Program-made: the position numbers and the translations under genes | The notes under the pieces: model-generated | Database searches by the model: none | Told to the model about the DNA's origin: nothing | Seen by the model: the letters and a program-made list of their open reading frames with translations, nothing else | Shown here: positions 1 to 11,808 of the stretch, one piece after another | How positions within the stretch are numbered: the first letter of the stretch is position 1 | How the letters are laid out: every line of letters begins with the position of its first letter | Assembly: GCA_027681045.1 (NCBI GenBank) | Contig: JAQDCK010000005.1 | Location: forward strand, 62,001 to 126,000 | Origin: Lactobacillaceae bacterium AF64-9pH9TA | GTDB lineage: Bacteria > Bacillota > Bacilli > Lactobacillales > Lactobacillaceae | DNA length: 64,000 nucleotides | Direction: 5' to 3'

Positions 1-397
1 TAGCACCGTACTTGGAACGAGCTTGCTTTCTGCCGTCAACACCAGCAGTGTCAAGGGCACCACGAACGATGTGGTAACGTACACCAGGAAGGTCCTTTAC
101 ACGGCCCCCACGGATCAAGACAACTGAGTGTTCTTGCAAGTTGTGGCCTTCACCTGGGATGTAGGCAGTAACTTCAGTCAAGTTGGAAAGACGTACACGG
201 GCGTACTTACGCAAAGCTGAGTTAGGCTTCTTTGGCGTCATAGTACCGACACGAGTCGCAACCCCACGCATTTGTGGTGCCGGGTTGAAGACTTGTTCCT
301 TCTTCATGCTGTTGTAGCTGTAGTTCAAGGCTGGTGACTTTGACTTAGTAGTCTTTGAGTGACGGCCTTTTCTAACCAATTGATTAATGGTTGGCAT
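1..397 (-). CDS. rpsL: 30S ribosomal protein S12, 3' end cut by the window edge
   Basis: The protein starts [12 protein letters not shown] and contains the conserved stretches [15 protein letters not shown] and [11 protein letters not shown], which are diagnostic of S12 at the ribosomal decoding centre. 132 codons are visible and the frame runs off base 1; bacterial S12 is usually about 135-140 residues, so only a few C-terminal codons are missing. The ATG at 395-397 follows an AGGAGGA ribosome-binding site. In the family, the KKPNSALRK lysine and the later PGV region are the sites of streptomycin resistance changes; both look wild type here. rpsG and fusA would be expected beyond the left edge. 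Confidence 0.97.
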   Translation of the reverse strand, partial: MPTINQLVRKGRHSKTTKSKSPALNYSYNSMKKEQVFNPAPQMRGVATRVGTMTPKKPNSALRKYARVRLSNLTEVTAYIPGEGHNLQEHSVVLIRGGRVKDLPGVRYHIVRGALDTAGVDGRKQARSKYGA

Positions 398-492
398 TAA
401 CTAGTTCCTCCTAAATTTATATATCATTTTGTTCACATATCCGGGAGTTTCTTTTTTGCCTCGCGGAGTAATCTTCAAAACATACATCTGTT

Positions 493-520
493 AGTATACT
501 CCATTTGCCAGCCAATGCAA
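493..520 (-). promoter_or_regulatory. Predicted promoter of rpsL
   Basis: On the minus strand a TTGCAT -35 box is followed after 16 bases by a TATACT -10 box, about 95 bases upstream of the rpsL start. It fits a housekeeping sigma promoter and leaves a leader of roughly 85 bases. Confidence 0.6.
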
Positions 521-656
521 AGCTTTTTTCAAGAATTTCTTGCCTAAAAATATTCCCTTTTTTCTGTAAATAACAGCGCTTCCATCTATGCTAAGATTGA
601 TTTTAGGCGAAAAATACTAATTTGTTGTTAGTAGAAAAGAAAAAATGAGGTAAGAA

Positions 657-979
657 ATGATCAAATTAATCGCAATCGACACTGACGGCACCCTGCTCAA
701 CTCACAGGGAGAAATCCAGGCCAGCACAAAAGAAGCCATTTCTATAGCCACGAGATTGACCCGATGGTTTACCAACAAGCTTACGAAAACCAGGCCGTCC
801 TCTACGTCAGAAATGTCGAAAACTTTCCGGATAAGGGCCAGGCCATCGCCAAGGCCTGCTTTGTCGGCAGCCAGGAACTTTTAGACAGAGTAGAAGACCT
901 GGTCAAGGAAGCCGCTGACTATGTCACCAGCAGCAATGACGAAGACGGGATTGCCGAGGCTCTGGAGAAGTTTTTTTAG
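657..979 (+). pseudogene. Remnant of a Cof-type HAD phosphatase
   Basis: The first frame (from ATG 657, after a GAGGTAAG ribosome-binding site) begins MIKLIAIDTDGTLLNS, the DxDGTLL nucleophile motif of HAD-IIB sugar-phosphatases. Near base 745 the frame shifts. The next frame continues YSHEIDPMVYQQAYEN to CFVGSQELLDRVED, which resembles the cap domain, and runs into ADYVTSSNDEDGIAEALEKF, the usual C-terminal end of the family. Only about 105 codons remain of a protein normally about 270 residues long, so N-terminal, cap and C-terminal pieces appear to have been joined by internal deletions. The lysine and second aspartate motifs of the core are gone, so it cannot be an active phosphatase. Confidence 0.8.
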
Positions 980-1065
980 CAGGTAAAGTTTTTCCCTAAA
1001 CTGACAATTTTTTGCCTTTTAAAAAAATATTGGCCAAAAAGGTGTAATAGTAAGTGGAGGGAAAA

Positions 1066-1626
1066 ATGCTCAGCGAAATGATTTCTTTACTCTGCGGTCT
1101 TTTGGCAGCTCTCATTGCCGACCGCTACCGTTATAATACCATCCTTGAATGTAAAAGCCGGCTGGCGGATGATACCCCTTATATCATCCTGGCCGGAAAT
1201 TTGTTAGTTTATTTAATCTCCAATTCTAGGAGCAGTATTATTTCTCTACTCTTTATAATCAACTTCTTTTTAATGGTTGTCAGCGACCTGCATGAGCAGT
1301 CTTTTGATACTTGCTTGCTCGTCGTGCCGCTGGCCACCGGGCTGATGAATTTTTTCCAGGCACCAAACACGGAAGGCCTGGGGCAGGCGGCCATTTTTCT
1401 GGTAGTCCTGGTCTGGCTCGCTTTTACAGGGAAAATGGGCAGCGGGGACGTTTGGCATTTTTTACTCCTGTCTTTAAATTTTTCATGTCCCATTGCTGTG
1501 AAGAGTTTCCTGCTGGCCTCCCTGCTGGCCATCGCTCACGCGCTTTGGCATAAGCAGCCGGGTAAAGAGCCCTTTGCCTTCCTGCCCTACTTATTCTGGG
1601 GCCTCAACCTCCAATTTTTCCTTTAG
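1066..1626 (+). CDS. comC: Prepilin peptidase, A24 family (ComC-like)
   Basis: A 186-residue hydrophobic protein with several membrane segments. The two aspartate motifs of type IV prepilin peptidases can be seen: VSDLHEQSFD (about residue 70) and GKMGSGDVWH (about residue 125), the latter matching the GxGD signature. In the family the enzyme cleaves and sometimes methylates the leader of ComG pseudopilins in the DNA-uptake machine. The N-terminal methylase region is short and lacks the zinc-binding CxxC pairs, as is common in lactobacilli. ATG 1066 is preferred over the GTG at 1054 because the GTG overlaps the GGAGG ribosome-binding site at 1057-1061. No other competence gene is adjacent. 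Confidence 0.75.
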   Translation: MLSEMISLLCGLLAALIADRYRYNTILECKSRLADDTPYIILAGNLLVYLISNSRSSIISLLFIINFFLMVVSDLHEQSFDTCLLVVPLATGLMNFFQAPNTEGLGQAAIFLVVLVWLAFTGKMGSGDVWHFLLLSLNFSCPIAVKSFLLASLLAIAHALWHKQPGKEPFAFLPYLFWGLNLQFFL

Positions 1627-1636
1627 GGTAAAAGAA

Positions 1637-1678
1637 AAAACGTTCGGATGACTTTGAGCCATTCGAGCGTTTTTTCTT
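1637..1678. terminator. Bidirectional terminator between comC and rpoC
   Basis: A stem of about 14 pairs (AAAACGTTCGGATG with CATTCGAGCGTTTT, two G-T wobbles) has A-runs on the left and T-runs on the right, so it can end both converging transcripts. Confidence 0.85.
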
Positions 1679-1693
1679 GTTAATTAAACTGGA

Positions 1694-4600
1694 TTACTTA
1701 CTTTCAGTTTTCTTGTTTTCGTCTTCCATCTTCTTTTCCAGGTCAGCGATTGAGTAAACTGAGTCTGGTTGTTGAACATCGGCCTTTGGCACTTGGTCGC
1801 GGTAAATTGGCATACCAGTACCAGCTGGGATGATCTTCCCGATGATGACGTTTTCCTTCAAACCAAGAAGCGGGTCGTTCTTGCCACGGATTGACGCGTC
1901 GGTAAGAACCCGGGTAGTTTCCTGGAAGGAAGCAGCTGACAGGAAACTGTTGGTTTCCAAGGCAGCCTTGGTGATACCCAGAATGTCAGCCTGGGCAGTA
2001 GCTGGGATCCCGCCGCTGATGATGACGTCACGGTTTCTGTCGCGGAATTCAGCGATGTCCATGACTTCACCTGGCAAGATGTCGGTTTCACCTGGGTCAA
2101 GGACCCGGACCTTCTGCAACATCTGTCTGGTCAAGACTTCGGCGTGCTTGTCGGCCAGGTCAACACCCTGAGTCCGGTATGACTTCTGGACTTCAGCCAG
2201 GATGTATTCTTCAGTAGTCAAGGTGTCAGTTACCTTGATCAATTCCTTAGGGTCGATAGAACCAGGGATCAGCTTGTCACCACGGTGGATTTCATCGCCT
2301 TCCTGGACTGCTGGCTTAGCAGTGTAAGGAATGGTGTAGACTCTGGTGTCGATCTTGCCCTTAACGGTAATTTCCTGCAAGTGTTCAGCCGCGTTGCTTT
2401 CGATCTTGTCAACAACACCGTCAACTTCAGAGATGACCGCGCGACCCTTAGGGTTGCGGGCTTCGAACAATTCTTGCACACGAGGCAGACCTTGAGTGAT
2501 GTCTTCTGCGCCGGCAACACCACCGGTGTGGAAAGTACGCAGGGTCAGCTGGGTACCTGGTTCACCGATTGACTGAGCGGCAACTGTACCAACTGCTTCA
2601 CCGATTTCAACTTCTTCGGCAGTGGCCAGGTTCCGGCCGTAGCACTTCCTGCAGATACCGTGGGAAGTGTTGCAAGTCAAGATTGACCGGATTTGAACTT
2701 CCTGCACGCCAGCATCAACAATCTTCTGCGCCATTTGTTCGTCCATCAGGACGCCCTTAGGGCAGATAACTTCACCAGTTTGCGGGTCACGGACAGTCCG
2801 GTTGGTAAAGCGGCCTACCAGACGGTCGTAAAGTGATTCGATCAAGCCGGCATCCTTGTCCACGATGGCCTTGGCAGTAATGCCGCGGTCAGTACCACAG
2901 TCGTCTTCACGGATGATAACGTCCTGGGCAACGTCGACAAGACGACGGGTCAGGTAACCAGACTGGGCGGTCTTCAAGGCCGTGTCAGTCATCCCCTTCC
3001 GGGCGCCGTGAGTAGACATGAACAGTTCCAGCACGGTCAGACCTTCCTTAAAGTTGGAGATAACCGGGATTTCGAACAATTCACCACTTGGAGTAGCCAT
3101 CAAACCACGCATACCAGCCAGCTGGGTAAAGTTGGAGATGTTACCACGGGCACCGGACTGCTGCATGACGGAGATTGGGTTTCTTTGGTCCTTGAATTCG
3201 GCAATTTCCTGTTGAACGGCGTCCTTACAGTCAGTCCAGATCTTGATGATGTTGTCGTGACGTTCCTTGTCGGACAGCTTGCCCCGGCGGAACATCTTGG
3301 ACACTTCCTTAACCTGCTTGCGGGCTTCGGCAACCAAGGCAGACTTGGTCTTGGTTTCAGGAACGTCGGCCATACCGATAGTCAAGCCGGAAATAGTTGA
3401 AGCTGAGTAGCCCATTTCCTTCAAGTCGTCCAGGTATTCTGAAGTTCTTTGTACCCGGTAACGCTTGTAGATTTCAGAAATAGTGTCACCCAGGAAGCCC
3501 TTCTTGAATGGCGTAGCCACCAGGTCCTGGCCAACTTCAGCTATCTTGTCGTGGATGTCCTGGCCATCTTCCAGGAAGTACTTGTCAGCCATTGGCTGCT
3601 TCAAGTTATCCTGGCTTGGTTCGTTGATGTAGAAGTAATCATCTGGGAAGAGGGAGTTGAAGACCAAGCGGCCGTAAGTAGTTACGAAAATGCTGTCTTC
3701 GTGGCCCGCGCCCCAGTCCTTCTTCGGCATTGAAGCGGCTGACACACCGATGATGGTGTGGTAGTGAATATCGCCGTTGTTGTAGGCAATGGTTGCTTCT
3801 TCTGGAGTAGCAAAGATCATGCCTTCGCCTTCCCGGCCGATTTCAGCTTGGGTCAGCCAGTAGTTACCCAAAACGATGTCCTGGGATGGAGTAACGATTG
3901 GCGTACCGTCCTTAGGAGTCAGGATGTGGTGGGCAGCCAGCATCAAGAGGCGGGATTCAGCTACAGCTTCGTCTGACAACGGCACGTGGATGGCCATCTG
4001 GTCACCGTCGAAGTCGGCGTTGTAAGCTTCACAAGCCAGTGGGTGCAAACGCAGGGCCTTGCCTGGGACCAAAACTGGTTCAAAGGCCTGAATTGACAGA
4101 CGGTGCAGGGTAGGTGCACGGTTCAAGAGAACTGGACGTTCCTTAATGACGTATTCCAATACGTCCCAGATGTCATCGTCTTCACGGTCAATCTTACGCT
4201 TGGCGTTCTTGATGTTGGAAGCAATGCCTCGGCGGACAAGTTCCCGCATAACAAATGGCTTGAACAATTCCAGAGCCATTGGGCGAGGAACACCACATTG
4301 GTAAAGCTTCAGCTTTGGAGAGACGTCGATAACTGAACGGCCGGAGTAGTCAACACGCTTACCAAGCAAGTTTTGACGGAAACGCCCTTGTTTACCCTTC
4401 AGCATGTGTGAGATAGACTTCAGTGGCCGGTTGCCTGGCCCAACAACTGGGCGGCCCCGGCGGCCGTTGTCGATCAAGGCGTCAACTGCTTCTTGCAGCA
4501 TCCGCTCTTCGTTTTGTACGATCAAACCAGGAGCATGCATGTCCAGCAGCTTCTTTAACCGGTTGTTACGGTTGATAACCCGGCGGTAAAGGTCGTTCAA

Positions 4601-5359
4601 GTCGGAAGTGGCGAAACGGCCACCTTCCAGTTGCACCATTGGCCGCAAGTCCGGCGGAATAACCGGAACAGTTTCCATAACCATCCATTCAGGCTTGTTG
4701 CCGCTGTTTCTGAAGGCATCAAGGATGTCCAGCCGGCGGATGGCCCGGGTCCGCTTTTGCCCCTTTAAGGTTTGCAGTTCTGCCTTAAGGGCAGTAACTT
4801 CCTTGTCCAGGTCAACCTGCTTGAGCAGGTCGCGGATGGCTTCGGCACCCATCTTAGCCACGAAGCGGTTGCCGTACTTGGCCTTTTCTTCCCGGTATTC
4901 AGCTTCAGTCAAGAGCTGCTTGGCTTCCAGGCCAGTGTCACCTGGATCGATGACAATGTAGGCCGCGAAGTAGATAACTTCTTCCAATTGCTTTGGAGAT
5001 ACGTCCAAAACCAGGCCCATTCTTGATGGGATACCCTTGAAGTACCAGATGTGGGTTACAGGAGCAGCCAGTTCGATGTGGCCCATCCGTTCCCGGCGCA
5101 CGTGAGAGGTCGTTACTTCAACCCCGCACCGGTCACAGACGATCCCCTTGTAGCGAACGCCCTTGTACTTGCCACAGGCACAAGCGTAGTCCTTGGTCGG
5201 CCCGAAGATCCGTTCATCGAACAGACCATCTTTTTCTGGCTTCAAAGTCCGGTAGTTGATGGTTTCCGGCTTCTTAACTTCCCCGTAAGACCAGCTTCTG
5301 ATCTGGTTTGGTGAAGCCAAACCAATCTGCATGCTTTCAAACTTATTTACGTCGATCAA
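1694..5359 (-). CDS. rpoC: DNA-directed RNA polymerase subunit beta'
   Basis: 1221 residues, the normal Firmicute length. The zinc-binding [20 protein letters not shown] is near the N terminus, the catalytic [10 protein letters not shown] motif with three magnesium-binding aspartates is in the middle, and the second zinc site ([19 protein letters not shown]) and the trigger-loop region follow. The start is TTG at 5357-5359 ([13 protein letters not shown]), with GGAGG seven bases upstream. It begins 15 bases after the rpoB stop and must be co-transcribed with it. It forms the catalytic clamp half of RNA polymerase. Confidence 0.98.
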   Translation of the reverse strand: MIDVNKFESMQIGLASPNQIRSWSYGEVKKPETINYRTLKPEKDGLFDERIFGPTKDYACACGKYKGVRYKGIVCDRCGVEVTTSHVRRERMGHIELAAPVTHIWYFKGIPSRMGLVLDVSPKQLEEVIYFAAYIVIDPGDTGLEAKQLLTEAEYREEKAKYGNRFVAKMGAEAIRDLLKQVDLDKEVTALKAELQTLKGQKRTRAIRRLDILDAFRNSGNKPEWMVMETVPVIPPDLRPMVQLEGGRFATSDLNDLYRRVINRNNRLKKLLDMHAPGLIVQNEERMLQEAVDALIDNGRRGRPVVGPGNRPLKSISHMLKGKQGRFRQNLLGKRVDYSGRSVIDVSPKLKLYQCGVPRPMALELFKPFVMRELVRRGIASNIKNAKRKIDREDDDIWDVLEYVIKERPVLLNRAPTLHRLSIQAFEPVLVPGKALRLHPLACEAYNADFDGDQMAIHVPLSDEAVAESRLLMLAAHHILTPKDGTPIVTPSQDIVLGNYWLTQAEIGREGEGMIFATPEEATIAYNNGDIHYHTIIGVSAASMPKKDWGAGHEDSIFVTTYGRLVFNSLFPDDYFYINEPSQDNLKQPMADKYFLEDGQDIHDKIAEVGQDLVATPFKKGFLGDTISEIYKRYRVQRTSEYLDDLKEMGYSASTISGLTIGMADVPETKTKSALVAEARKQVKEVSKMFRRGKLSDKERHDNIIKIWTDCKDAVQQEIAEFKDQRNPISVMQQSGARGNISNFTQLAGMRGLMATPSGELFEIPVISNFKEGLTVLELFMSTHGARKGMTDTALKTAQSGYLTRRLVDVAQDVIIREDDCGTDRGITAKAIVDKDAGLIESLYDRLVGRFTNRTVRDPQTGEVICPKGVLMDEQMAQKIVDAGVQEVQIRSILTCNTSHGICRKCYGRNLATAEEVEIGEAVGTVAAQSIGEPGTQLTLRTFHTGGVAGAEDITQGLPRVQELFEARNPKGRAVISEVDGVVDKIESNAAEHLQEITVKGKIDTRVYTIPYTAKPAVQEGDEIHRGDKLIPGSIDPKELIKVTDTLTTEEYILAEVQKSYRTQGVDLADKHAEVLTRQMLQKVRVLDPGETDILPGEVMDIAEFRDRNRDVIISGGIPATAQADILGITKAALETNSFLSAASFQETTRVLTDASIRGKNDPLLGLKENVIIGKIIPAGTGMPIYRDQVPKADVQQPDSVYSIADLEKKMEDENKKTESK

Positions 5360-5374
5360 AGTTTAACCTCCCAA

Positions 5375-8300
5375 TTACTTTGAAGCCTTGTCGTCGTCAG
5401 CAGTTTCAGCTTCATTTGCTTCAGCATCTGCTTCAGCTGCGTCTTCTTCCGCGCTGCCTTCTGCTTCAGCTTCCGCGGCGATTTCGGCCTCTTCTTCGGC
5501 CAACTTCTTCTTTTCTTGCGCTTCCGCAAGGCGAGATAAAGTATCGATGTTTACGTGTTCATTTGAGTCTTCGTCCATGTCGCGCAGTTCAACTTCGTTT
5601 TCGTCGCTATCCAAAACGCGCAGGTCCAGACCCAATGATTGCAGTTCCTTGACCAAAACACGGAATGATTCAGGCACGCCTGGCTTAGGAATTCTTTCGC
5701 CCTTGACGATCGCTTCGTAGGCCTTGACACGGCCGACAACGTCGTCAGACTTGTAGGTCAAGATTTCTTGCAGGGTGTAGGCTGCACCGTAGGCTTCCAA
5801 AGCCCAGACTTCCATTTCACCGAAACGCTGGCCACCGAATTGTGCCTTACCACCCAAAGGCTGTTGGGTAACAAGTGAGTAAGGCCCGATTGACCGCGCG
5901 TGGATCTTGTCGTCAACCATGTGAGTCAGCTTCAGGTAGTACATAACCCCCACTGAAACCCGGTTGTGGAATGGTTCACCGGTCCGGCCATCGTAAAGGA
6001 CAGTCTTACCGTCTGAGTCAACGCCGGCTTCGCGGACAAAGTCCCAAACGTCGTCTTCGCTGGCCCCGTCGAATACTGGAGTAGCCACGTGGATACCCAA
6101 GGCCCGGGCTGCCCGGCCCAAGTGGATTTCAAGCAGCTGCCCGATGTTCATACGTGATGGCACACCCATTGGGTTCAAGCAGATGTCGACCGGAGTACCG
6201 TCTGGCAGGTACGGCATGTCTTCAACTGGAGCAACCAGGGCAACCGTACCCTTGTTACCGTGACGACCGGACATCTTGTCCCCGACTTGGATCTTTCTCT
6301 TTTGCACGATGTAGACCCGGACAAGGGTGTTGACACCTGGTGCCAGTTCATCGCCGGCTTCGCGGGTGAAGACTTGAACGTCTTGTACCACACCGCCACC
6401 GCCGTGAGGTACCTTCAATGAAGTATCACGAACTTCACGGGCCTTTTCACCGAAGATGGCATGAAGCAGTCTTTCTTCGGCGCTCAATTCAGTGATCCCC
6501 TTAGGGGTAACCTTGCCGACCAGGATGTCGCCGTCGTGAACTTCGGCACCGATCCGGATGATCCCGTTTTCGTCCAGGTCCTTCAAGGCGTCTTCACCAA
6601 CGTTAGGGATTTCCCTGGTGATTTCTTCCGGCCCCAGCTTAGTGTCACGGGCTTCTGAGTCGTAGTCTTCAATGTGGATTGAAGTGTAGACGTCTTCCTT
6701 AACCAGGCGTTCGCTCAGCATGATGGCGTCTTCGAAGTTGTACATGTTCCAAGTGGTGAAGGCGATAACCGGGTTTTGACCCAGGGCAAGTTCGCCGTCA
6801 GCCATTGATGGACCGTTGGCAATTACCTGGCCGGCAACAACCTTATCGCCGTGCTTGACGTTTGGCGTCTGGTTGTAGTTCTTAGTCGCGTTTGACCGGC
6901 GGTACTTTTCAAGGGTGTAAGTGTCCAGTGTCTGGTCTTCACGGCGGACGCGGATTTCGTTTGCGTCCACGTATTCAACTTCACCGTCTGCTTCAGCCAG
7001 CAAGGCGTCACCGGAGTCGTGACCTGCCCGGTATTCCATACCAGTAGCCACAAGCGGACCATGCGGGTTGATCAAAGGAACAGCCTGACGTTGGTGGTTG
7101 GCCCCCATCAAGGCCCGGTTAGAGTCGTCGTTTTCCAGGAATGGAATACATGCGGAAGTTACGGAAACAACCTGCTTCGGAATAACGTCCATGTAGTCGA
7201 TCCGGTCTGGACTTACTTCGACGTTGTCTTCCCGGTGCCGGCAAAGGATCACGTCATCAACGAAGGAGCCGTCTTCGTTCAAAGGAGTGTTGGCCCCGGC
7301 GATGATGTAGTTGTCTTCTACATCGGCAGTCAAGTAGTCGATCTTGTCGGTAACCTTGTGGGTTGCCCAGGAAACGCGCCGGTATGGAGTTTCCAGGAAG
7401 CCGTATTTGTTGATGATGGCATAAGTGGCCATGGAGTTGATCAAACCGATGTTAGGACCTTCTGGCGTTTCGATTGGGCACAGACGGCCGTAGTGGGTGT
7501 AGTGAACGTCCCGGACTTCGTAGCCGGCCCGGTCACGAGACAGACCACCAGGCCCCAAGGCGGACATACGCCGCTTGTGAGTCAATTCACCCAGCGGGTT
7601 GTTTTGGTCCATGAATTGGGAAAGCTGGGATGAACCGAAGAATTCCTTGATTGAACCAACGATTGGCCGAATGTTGATCAATTGCTGCGGAGTAACCGTA
7701 GCCGCGTCTTGAATTGACATACGTTCGCGGACAACCCGTTCCATCCGGGCCAAACCGATCCGCATCTGGTTTTGCAGCAATTCGCCAACCCGGCGGATGC
7801 GGCGGTTACCCAAGTGGTCGATGTCGTCGATGTTACCGACGCCTTCTTGGAGTTCCAGGAAGTAGTTGACAGAAGCGATGATGTCGGCTGGAGTGATGCA
7901 CTTAACGTCTTCAGCAATGTGGCCGTTGGAGATCAGCTTGATTTCCCGGTCAGGAATTTCACGGGAGAAGACCTTGATTTCCTGCACAGTTATAGGTTCT
8001 GGAATCGCTCCTTCATCAGATGGCGTATAGGTAACAGTCTTGAAGTCGTCGCGGTCCAGGTAGTCCTTCAGAACGTCCATGACTTCGTTGTTGACAACCG
8101 TCCCCTTGGCAGCCAGAACTTCCCCGGTGTCAGGGTCAGCCAGAGTTTCAGCCAAAGTGTAGCCCAAAAGCCGGTTCTTCAAGCTCAACTTCTTGTTGAC
8201 CTTGTAGCGGCCAACAGCAGCCAGGTCGTAGCGGCGTGGGTCAAAGAAGCGAGAAACCAGAAGGCTCCGGGATGAGTCGGTAGTCTTTGGTTCACCTGGA

Positions 8301-9040
8301 CGCAGGCGGTCGTAGATGTCCTTCAAGGCTTCTGCTACCCGGCTGTCTGCCGGGTTCTTGTGAACATCCTTGTCCAAAGTCAGGTCCAAAGTGTCGCTGT
8401 CGCCGAAGATTTCCTTGATTTCGCTGTCGGAGCCAAAGCCCAGGGCCCGGACCAGGACAGATAAAGGAAGCTTCCGGGTCCGGTCAACCCGGACGTAGGA
8501 AATGTTCTTGGCGTCAGTTTCGAATTCCAGCCAAGCCCCGCGGTTAGGGATGACGGTCGTGCCGAAGATTTGCCGGCCGTTCTTGTCGAATTCGCCACTG
8601 TAGTAGACACCAGGTGATCTAACCAGCTGGGAAACGATAACTCTTTCCGCCCCGTTAACAATGAAGGAGCCGGACTTGGTCATCAGCGGCAAGTCACCGA
8701 AGAAGACGTCTTGGGTCTTGATTTCGCCAGTTTCGTGGTTGGTCAGCTTCAGAGTCACGTGCATTGGAGCGGAGTAAGTCGCGTCGTGCTTGCGTGATTC
8801 ATCGACAGTATACTTAGGTTCTTGCAGCTTGTAGTCAACGTATTCCAGAGTCAAGCGGCCAGAAGTGTCGCTGATTGGCAGAATGTCGTCGAAAACTTCC
8901 TTAACACCTTCGTCAAGGAACCACTTGTATGATTCAGTCTGTACGTCGGTCAAGTTTGGCAGCGGCAGGATTTCCTTAATCCGTGAGAAGCTGCGTCTTG
9001 TCCGGTGTTGTCCGTAATTTACTACGTGTCCGTTTAGCAA
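5375..9040 (-). CDS. rpoB: DNA-directed RNA polymerase subunit beta
   Basis: 1221 residues from the chosen start. The rifampicin-pocket sequence [17 protein letters not shown] and [13 protein letters not shown] is intact and wild-type looking, as are GKVTPKG and the MSGRHGNKG motif near the C terminus. I chose TTG at 9038-9040 (reads [16 protein letters not shown]), because this matches the usual lactobacillus N terminus and has AAGGA eight bases upstream. An ATG at 9047-9049 adding three residues is also possible; the longer frame up to 9121 would start inside a hairpin and is unlikely. The last 45 or so residues form a glutamate/alanine-rich acidic tail after the conserved core. Confidence 0.97.
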   Translation of the reverse strand: MLNGHVVNYGQHRTRRSFSRIKEILPLPNLTDVQTESYKWFLDEGVKEVFDDILPISDTSGRLTLEYVDYKLQEPKYTVDESRKHDATYSAPMHVTLKLTNHETGEIKTQDVFFGDLPLMTKSGSFIVNGAERVIVSQLVRSPGVYYSGEFDKNGRQIFGTTVIPNRGAWLEFETDAKNISYVRVDRTRKLPLSVLVRALGFGSDSEIKEIFGDSDTLDLTLDKDVHKNPADSRVAEALKDIYDRLRPGEPKTTDSSRSLLVSRFFDPRRYDLAAVGRYKVNKKLSLKNRLLGYTLAETLADPDTGEVLAAKGTVVNNEVMDVLKDYLDRDDFKTVTYTPSDEGAIPEPITVQEIKVFSREIPDREIKLISNGHIAEDVKCITPADIIASVNYFLELQEGVGNIDDIDHLGNRRIRRVGELLQNQMRIGLARMERVVRERMSIQDAATVTPQQLINIRPIVGSIKEFFGSSQLSQFMDQNNPLGELTHKRRMSALGPGGLSRDRAGYEVRDVHYTHYGRLCPIETPEGPNIGLINSMATYAIINKYGFLETPYRRVSWATHKVTDKIDYLTADVEDNYIIAGANTPLNEDGSFVDDVILCRHREDNVEVSPDRIDYMDVIPKQVVSVTSACIPFLENDDSNRALMGANHQRQAVPLINPHGPLVATGMEYRAGHDSGDALLAEADGEVEYVDANEIRVRREDQTLDTYTLEKYRRSNATKNYNQTPNVKHGDKVVAGQVIANGPSMADGELALGQNPVIAFTTWNMYNFEDAIMLSERLVKEDVYTSIHIEDYDSEARDTKLGPEEITREIPNVGEDALKDLDENGIIRIGAEVHDGDILVGKVTPKGITELSAEERLLHAIFGEKAREVRDTSLKVPHGGGGVVQDVQVFTREAGDELAPGVNTLVRVYIVQKRKIQVGDKMSGRHGNKGTVALVAPVEDMPYLPDGTPVDICLNPMGVPSRMNIGQLLEIHLGRAARALGIHVATPVFDGASEDDVWDFVREAGVDSDGKTVLYDGRTGEPFHNRVSVGVMYYLKLTHMVDDKIHARSIGPYSLVTQQPLGGKAQFGGQRFGEMEVWALEAYGAAYTLQEILTYKSDDVVGRVKAYEAIVKGERIPKPGVPESFRVLVKELQSLGLDLRVLDSDENEVELRDMDEDSNEHVNIDTLSRLAEAQEKKKLAEEEAEIAAEAEAEGSAEEDAAEADAEANEAETADDDKASK

Positions 9041-9121
9041 GGAAAACATCCTTTCTATCCTGTTGAAGAAAGCAAATATTACATTTGTGTTACATTTTAA
9101 AAAGGCCGGGATTTTGGGCAT

Positions 9122-9157
9122 AAAAAAGACAAAAACGAACCACTCGTTTTTGTCTTT
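9122..9157 (-). terminator. Hairpin with U-run in the rpoB leader
   Basis: A perfect 14-pair inverted repeat (AAAGACAAAAACGA with TCGTTTTTGTCTTT, five-base loop) followed on the minus strand by six Ts. It looks like an intrinsic terminator, but it lies downstream of the best rpoB promoter (9219-9247) and upstream of the rpoB start. It could end read-through from clpC or act as an attenuator. Confidence 0.75.
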
Positions 9158-9218
9158 ATCATTTTACTGGACAATATATCAGTAAAATCCTGAACTTCAG
9201 CCTTTTAAATCGCCCAAT

Positions 9219-9247
9219 ATTGTACCACTAATTTTAAAGGAAAGCAA
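9219..9247 (-). promoter_or_regulatory. Predicted rpoBC promoter
   Basis: Minus-strand TTGCTT, 17 bases, TACAAT. It is the best sigma-A-type match between clpC and rpoB and would give a leader of about 170 bases that includes two inverted repeats (TTTTACTG/CAGTAAAA at about 9163-9190 and the terminator-like hairpin at 9122-9157). Confidence 0.6.
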
Positions 9248-9250
9248 ACC

Positions 9251-9304
9251 CTAGCGGCCACTAAAAAGCATGGCGGCCTGGGTGGCCAGACCAACCCCCA
9301 ACAT
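9251..9304 (-). CDS. Possible 17-residue peptide downstream of clpC
   Basis: ATG at 9302-9304 is preceded by GGAGG with six bases of spacing, a good ribosome-binding site, and the frame MLGVGLATQAAMLFSGR ends at TAG 9251. It sits 24 bases after the clpC stop and ends just before the rpoB -35 box. I recognise no family. The strong binding site is the only evidence of translation; it may instead be the remains of a longer gene. Confidence 0.3.
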   Translation of the reverse strand: MLGVGLATQAAMLFSGR

Positions 9305-9328
9305 AATCTGCCTCCAAAAATCTATTGA

Positions 9329-11785
9329 TTATCCCTTGATCTTTTCACCAGTCTTGGCCTTGACGATTTCGAAGCGCAGCTTGCCGCCCCGGGCGCCAAT
9401 CTTAACCGTATCGCCGGCCTGCAGCTTTTCGCTGACCAAGTCCTGGGCCAATTCGTCTTCAACTTCATCCTGGATAGTCCGCCGCAATGGCCGGGCCCCC
9501 ATTTCCGGATTGTAGCCGTCCTTGGCCAATTGGTCCAAGGCAGCTGGCGACAGGCGCAAAGTAATGTCTTTTTCTGCCAGCCGCTTGACCAGCTTCCGGG
9601 TCAGAAGCGTCACGATTTCCCGCAGCTGCTTGGCTTCCAGCGGCTTGAAGACGATTTTTTCGTCAATCCGGTTCAAAAATTCCGGCCGGAAGAAGTCCTT
9701 GGTGGCCTTGGTTACCTTTTCCGCGATCAGCTTGCCCTGGTCTTCCTGGCTGGCTGAGAAGCCCACGTGGCTGTCAGCTCCCAGGCTTCTGGAACCCAGG
9801 TTGGAAGTCATAATGATAATCGTGTTTCTGAAGTCAACCTTCCGGCCCAGAGAATCAGTCATGAAGCCTTCATCCAGAACCCGCAGCAAGACGTTGAAGA
9901 TTTCCGGGTTCGCCTTTTCCACTTCGTCAAAAAGAACCACTGAGTAAGGATGTTCCCGGACCTTGTTGGAGAGCTGGCCCCCTTCTTCGTAGCCAACGTA
10001 GCCAGGCGCTGACCCGATCAGCTTGGAGGAAGATTCCCGGTCCATGTACTCTGACATATCGACTCTGATGATGTTGTCTTCTGAGCCAAAAACTGCCTCA
10101 GCCACGGCCTTGGCCAGTTCAGTCTTGCCGACCCCGGTTGGGCCCAGGAAGAGGAAGGAACCGATCGGCCGGTTCTCATCCTTCAAACCGCTTCTGGACC
10201 GGCGGATGGCATTAGCCACAGCCTTGACGGCATCATCTTGGCCGATGACTCTTTCATGCAGGATCCCTTCCAAGCGGGCCAGGCGCTTGTTTTCGCTGGT
10301 CTTAAGCTGGGTTACCGGAACCCCGGTCCAGATGGAGACCACCTTAGCCACGTCTTCAGCCCCAACAACTGACCGCTTTTCATCCTTGCCGGCCAGCTTC
10401 TTGGCAATCTCATTCCGCTTTTGCCGCAAGGCGATCTCCTGGTCGCGCAGCTTGGCCGCTTGGCCAAAGTTCTGCTTGGCTGCTTCATCGTTCTTCTGCT
10501 TGAGAGTCCGGCTGATTTCCAAATCGATTTCAGCCAGGTCCTTGTCTTCGCCAGTGTCATTAGCCAGTTTAACCGCTGCGCTGGCTTCATCAATCAAGTC
10601 GATAGCCTTGTCCGGCTGGTAGCGGTCGGCAATGTAGCGGCTGGACAAGTCAACTGCTGCCTGCAGGGCTTCTTCTGACAAAGCTACCCGGTGGTAGTCT
10701 TCATACTTGTCCTTGATCCCATGCAAAATTTGCAGGGTTTCCTCTTCATTTGGCTCAGCCAGGCGGACCAGCTGGAAGCGGCGGACAAAGGCAGAGTCTT
10801 TTTCCATGTGCTTACGGTATTCTTCAAAAGTTGTGGCCCCGATCAATTGAATGTCCCCGCGGGCCAAGGCCGGCTTCAAGGTGTTGGAGGCGCTCATCGC
10901 CCCTTCCGCGTCCCCGGCCTTGACCAAAGAGTGGATTTCGTCGACAAAAAGAATGACATTCTTTCTGGCGGTAACTTCCTTGATTAAGCGGTCCATCCGC
11001 TCTTCAAATTCACCCCGGTAGCGGGTACCGGCCACCATGCTGTTGACGTCCAGTGAAACCACCCGCTTGTCAGCCAGGTCCCGGGGAACCTTTTTAGCAA
11101 CGATCGCGCTGGCCAAAGCTTCAGCGACCGCGGTCTTGCCGACCCCAGGCTCACCGACCAAAAGGGGGTTGTTCTTGGTCCGCCGGGACAGGATCTGAAT
11201 TACCCGGTCCAGTTCCCGCTGGCGGCCGATCACCGGGTCAATGTCGCCTTCTTTAGCCCGCCGGTTCAAGTCGATCCCAAAACGGTCCAAAATCGGCGTC
11301 TGTGACTGGCTTGTCCCAGCGGCTGGCCGGCTGGTCTGGCTGCTTTCCCCGGTCACCTGGTTGGCATCATCCAGTTCGTCTTTCAAGTTTTCCAGGTCCA
11401 CATCCAGGTTGCGCAGGATCATGGCTGACAGAATCTGCTCACTGGAGACCAGAGCCTGGAGAATGTCAGTCGTTTCGATTTCCTTGCTGGACCGGAGTTC
11501 AGAATTCCGCTTGGCATAATCCAGCGCCAAAGTCAGCCGAGGAGAAAACTCCATGTAGCTGGTCGGAGCCGCTGAGCCGTAGCCCGTGTAGCGCTCAATT
11601 TCTTCTCTGACTCCGGTCGGCGTCACATTCATGGTCCGCAGGATCTTGCCGGCCTTGCCGTCAGCTTCGATTACCAGGGCCAAAAGGACGTGCTCAGTCC
11701 CGACCAGACGGTGGTGAAACTCCTTGGCTTGTTCCTGGGCAATTTCCAAGACCTGTCTGCTGCTCTTACTGTATGAATTTTGCAT
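9329..11785 (-). CDS. clpC: ATP-dependent Clp protease ATP-binding subunit ClpC
   Basis: 818 residues. Two N-terminal Clp repeats (residues 1-140) are followed by a first AAA+ domain (Walker [10 protein letters not shown]), a UVR-like coiled segment (about 420-455) and a second AAA+ domain (GPTGVGKTE). The loop HVGFSASQ near the C terminus corresponds to the VGF/IGF ClpP-binding loop. ClpC unfolds proteins and feeds them to ClpP. Unlike the bacilli, it is not in a ctsR-mcsA-mcsB operon and I see no CtsR-type heptad repeat upstream. Instead it begins 23 bases after a GAF-type methionine sulfoxide reductase gene and probably shares its promoter. Confidence 0.95.
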   Translation of the reverse strand: MQNSYSKSSRQVLEIAQEQAKEFHHRLVGTEHVLLALVIEADGKAGKILRTMNVTPTGVREEIERYTGYGSAAPTSYMEFSPRLTLALDYAKRNSELRSSKEIETTDILQALVSSEQILSAMILRNLDVDLENLKDELDDANQVTGESSQTSRPAAGTSQSQTPILDRFGIDLNRRAKEGDIDPVIGRQRELDRVIQILSRRTKNNPLLVGEPGVGKTAVAEALASAIVAKKVPRDLADKRVVSLDVNSMVAGTRYRGEFEERMDRLIKEVTARKNVILFVDEIHSLVKAGDAEGAMSASNTLKPALARGDIQLIGATTFEEYRKHMEKDSAFVRRFQLVRLAEPNEEETLQILHGIKDKYEDYHRVALSEEALQAAVDLSSRYIADRYQPDKAIDLIDEASAAVKLANDTGEDKDLAEIDLEISRTLKQKNDEAAKQNFGQAAKLRDQEIALRQKRNEIAKKLAGKDEKRSVVGAEDVAKVVSIWTGVPVTQLKTSENKRLARLEGILHERVIGQDDAVKAVANAIRRSRSGLKDENRPIGSFLFLGPTGVGKTELAKAVAEAVFGSEDNIIRVDMSEYMDRESSSKLIGSAPGYVGYEEGGQLSNKVREHPYSVVLFDEVEKANPEIFNVLLRVLDEGFMTDSLGRKVDFRNTIIIMTSNLGSRSLGADSHVGFSASQEDQGKLIAEKVTKATKDFFRPEFLNRIDEKIVFKPLEAKQLREIVTLLTRKLVKRLAEKDITLRLSPAALDQLAKDGYNPEMGARPLRRTIQDEVEDELAQDLVSEKLQAGDTVKIGARGGKLRFEIVKAKTGEKIKG

Positions 11786-11808
11786 ATAAAAATCGCCTCA
11801 CACCGGAC

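Noticed and set aside
9041-9121. N-terminal extension of rpoB up to an ATG at 9121
   Set aside because: It would start within the terminator hairpin, has no ribosome-binding site, and the family begins at [10 protein letters not shown].
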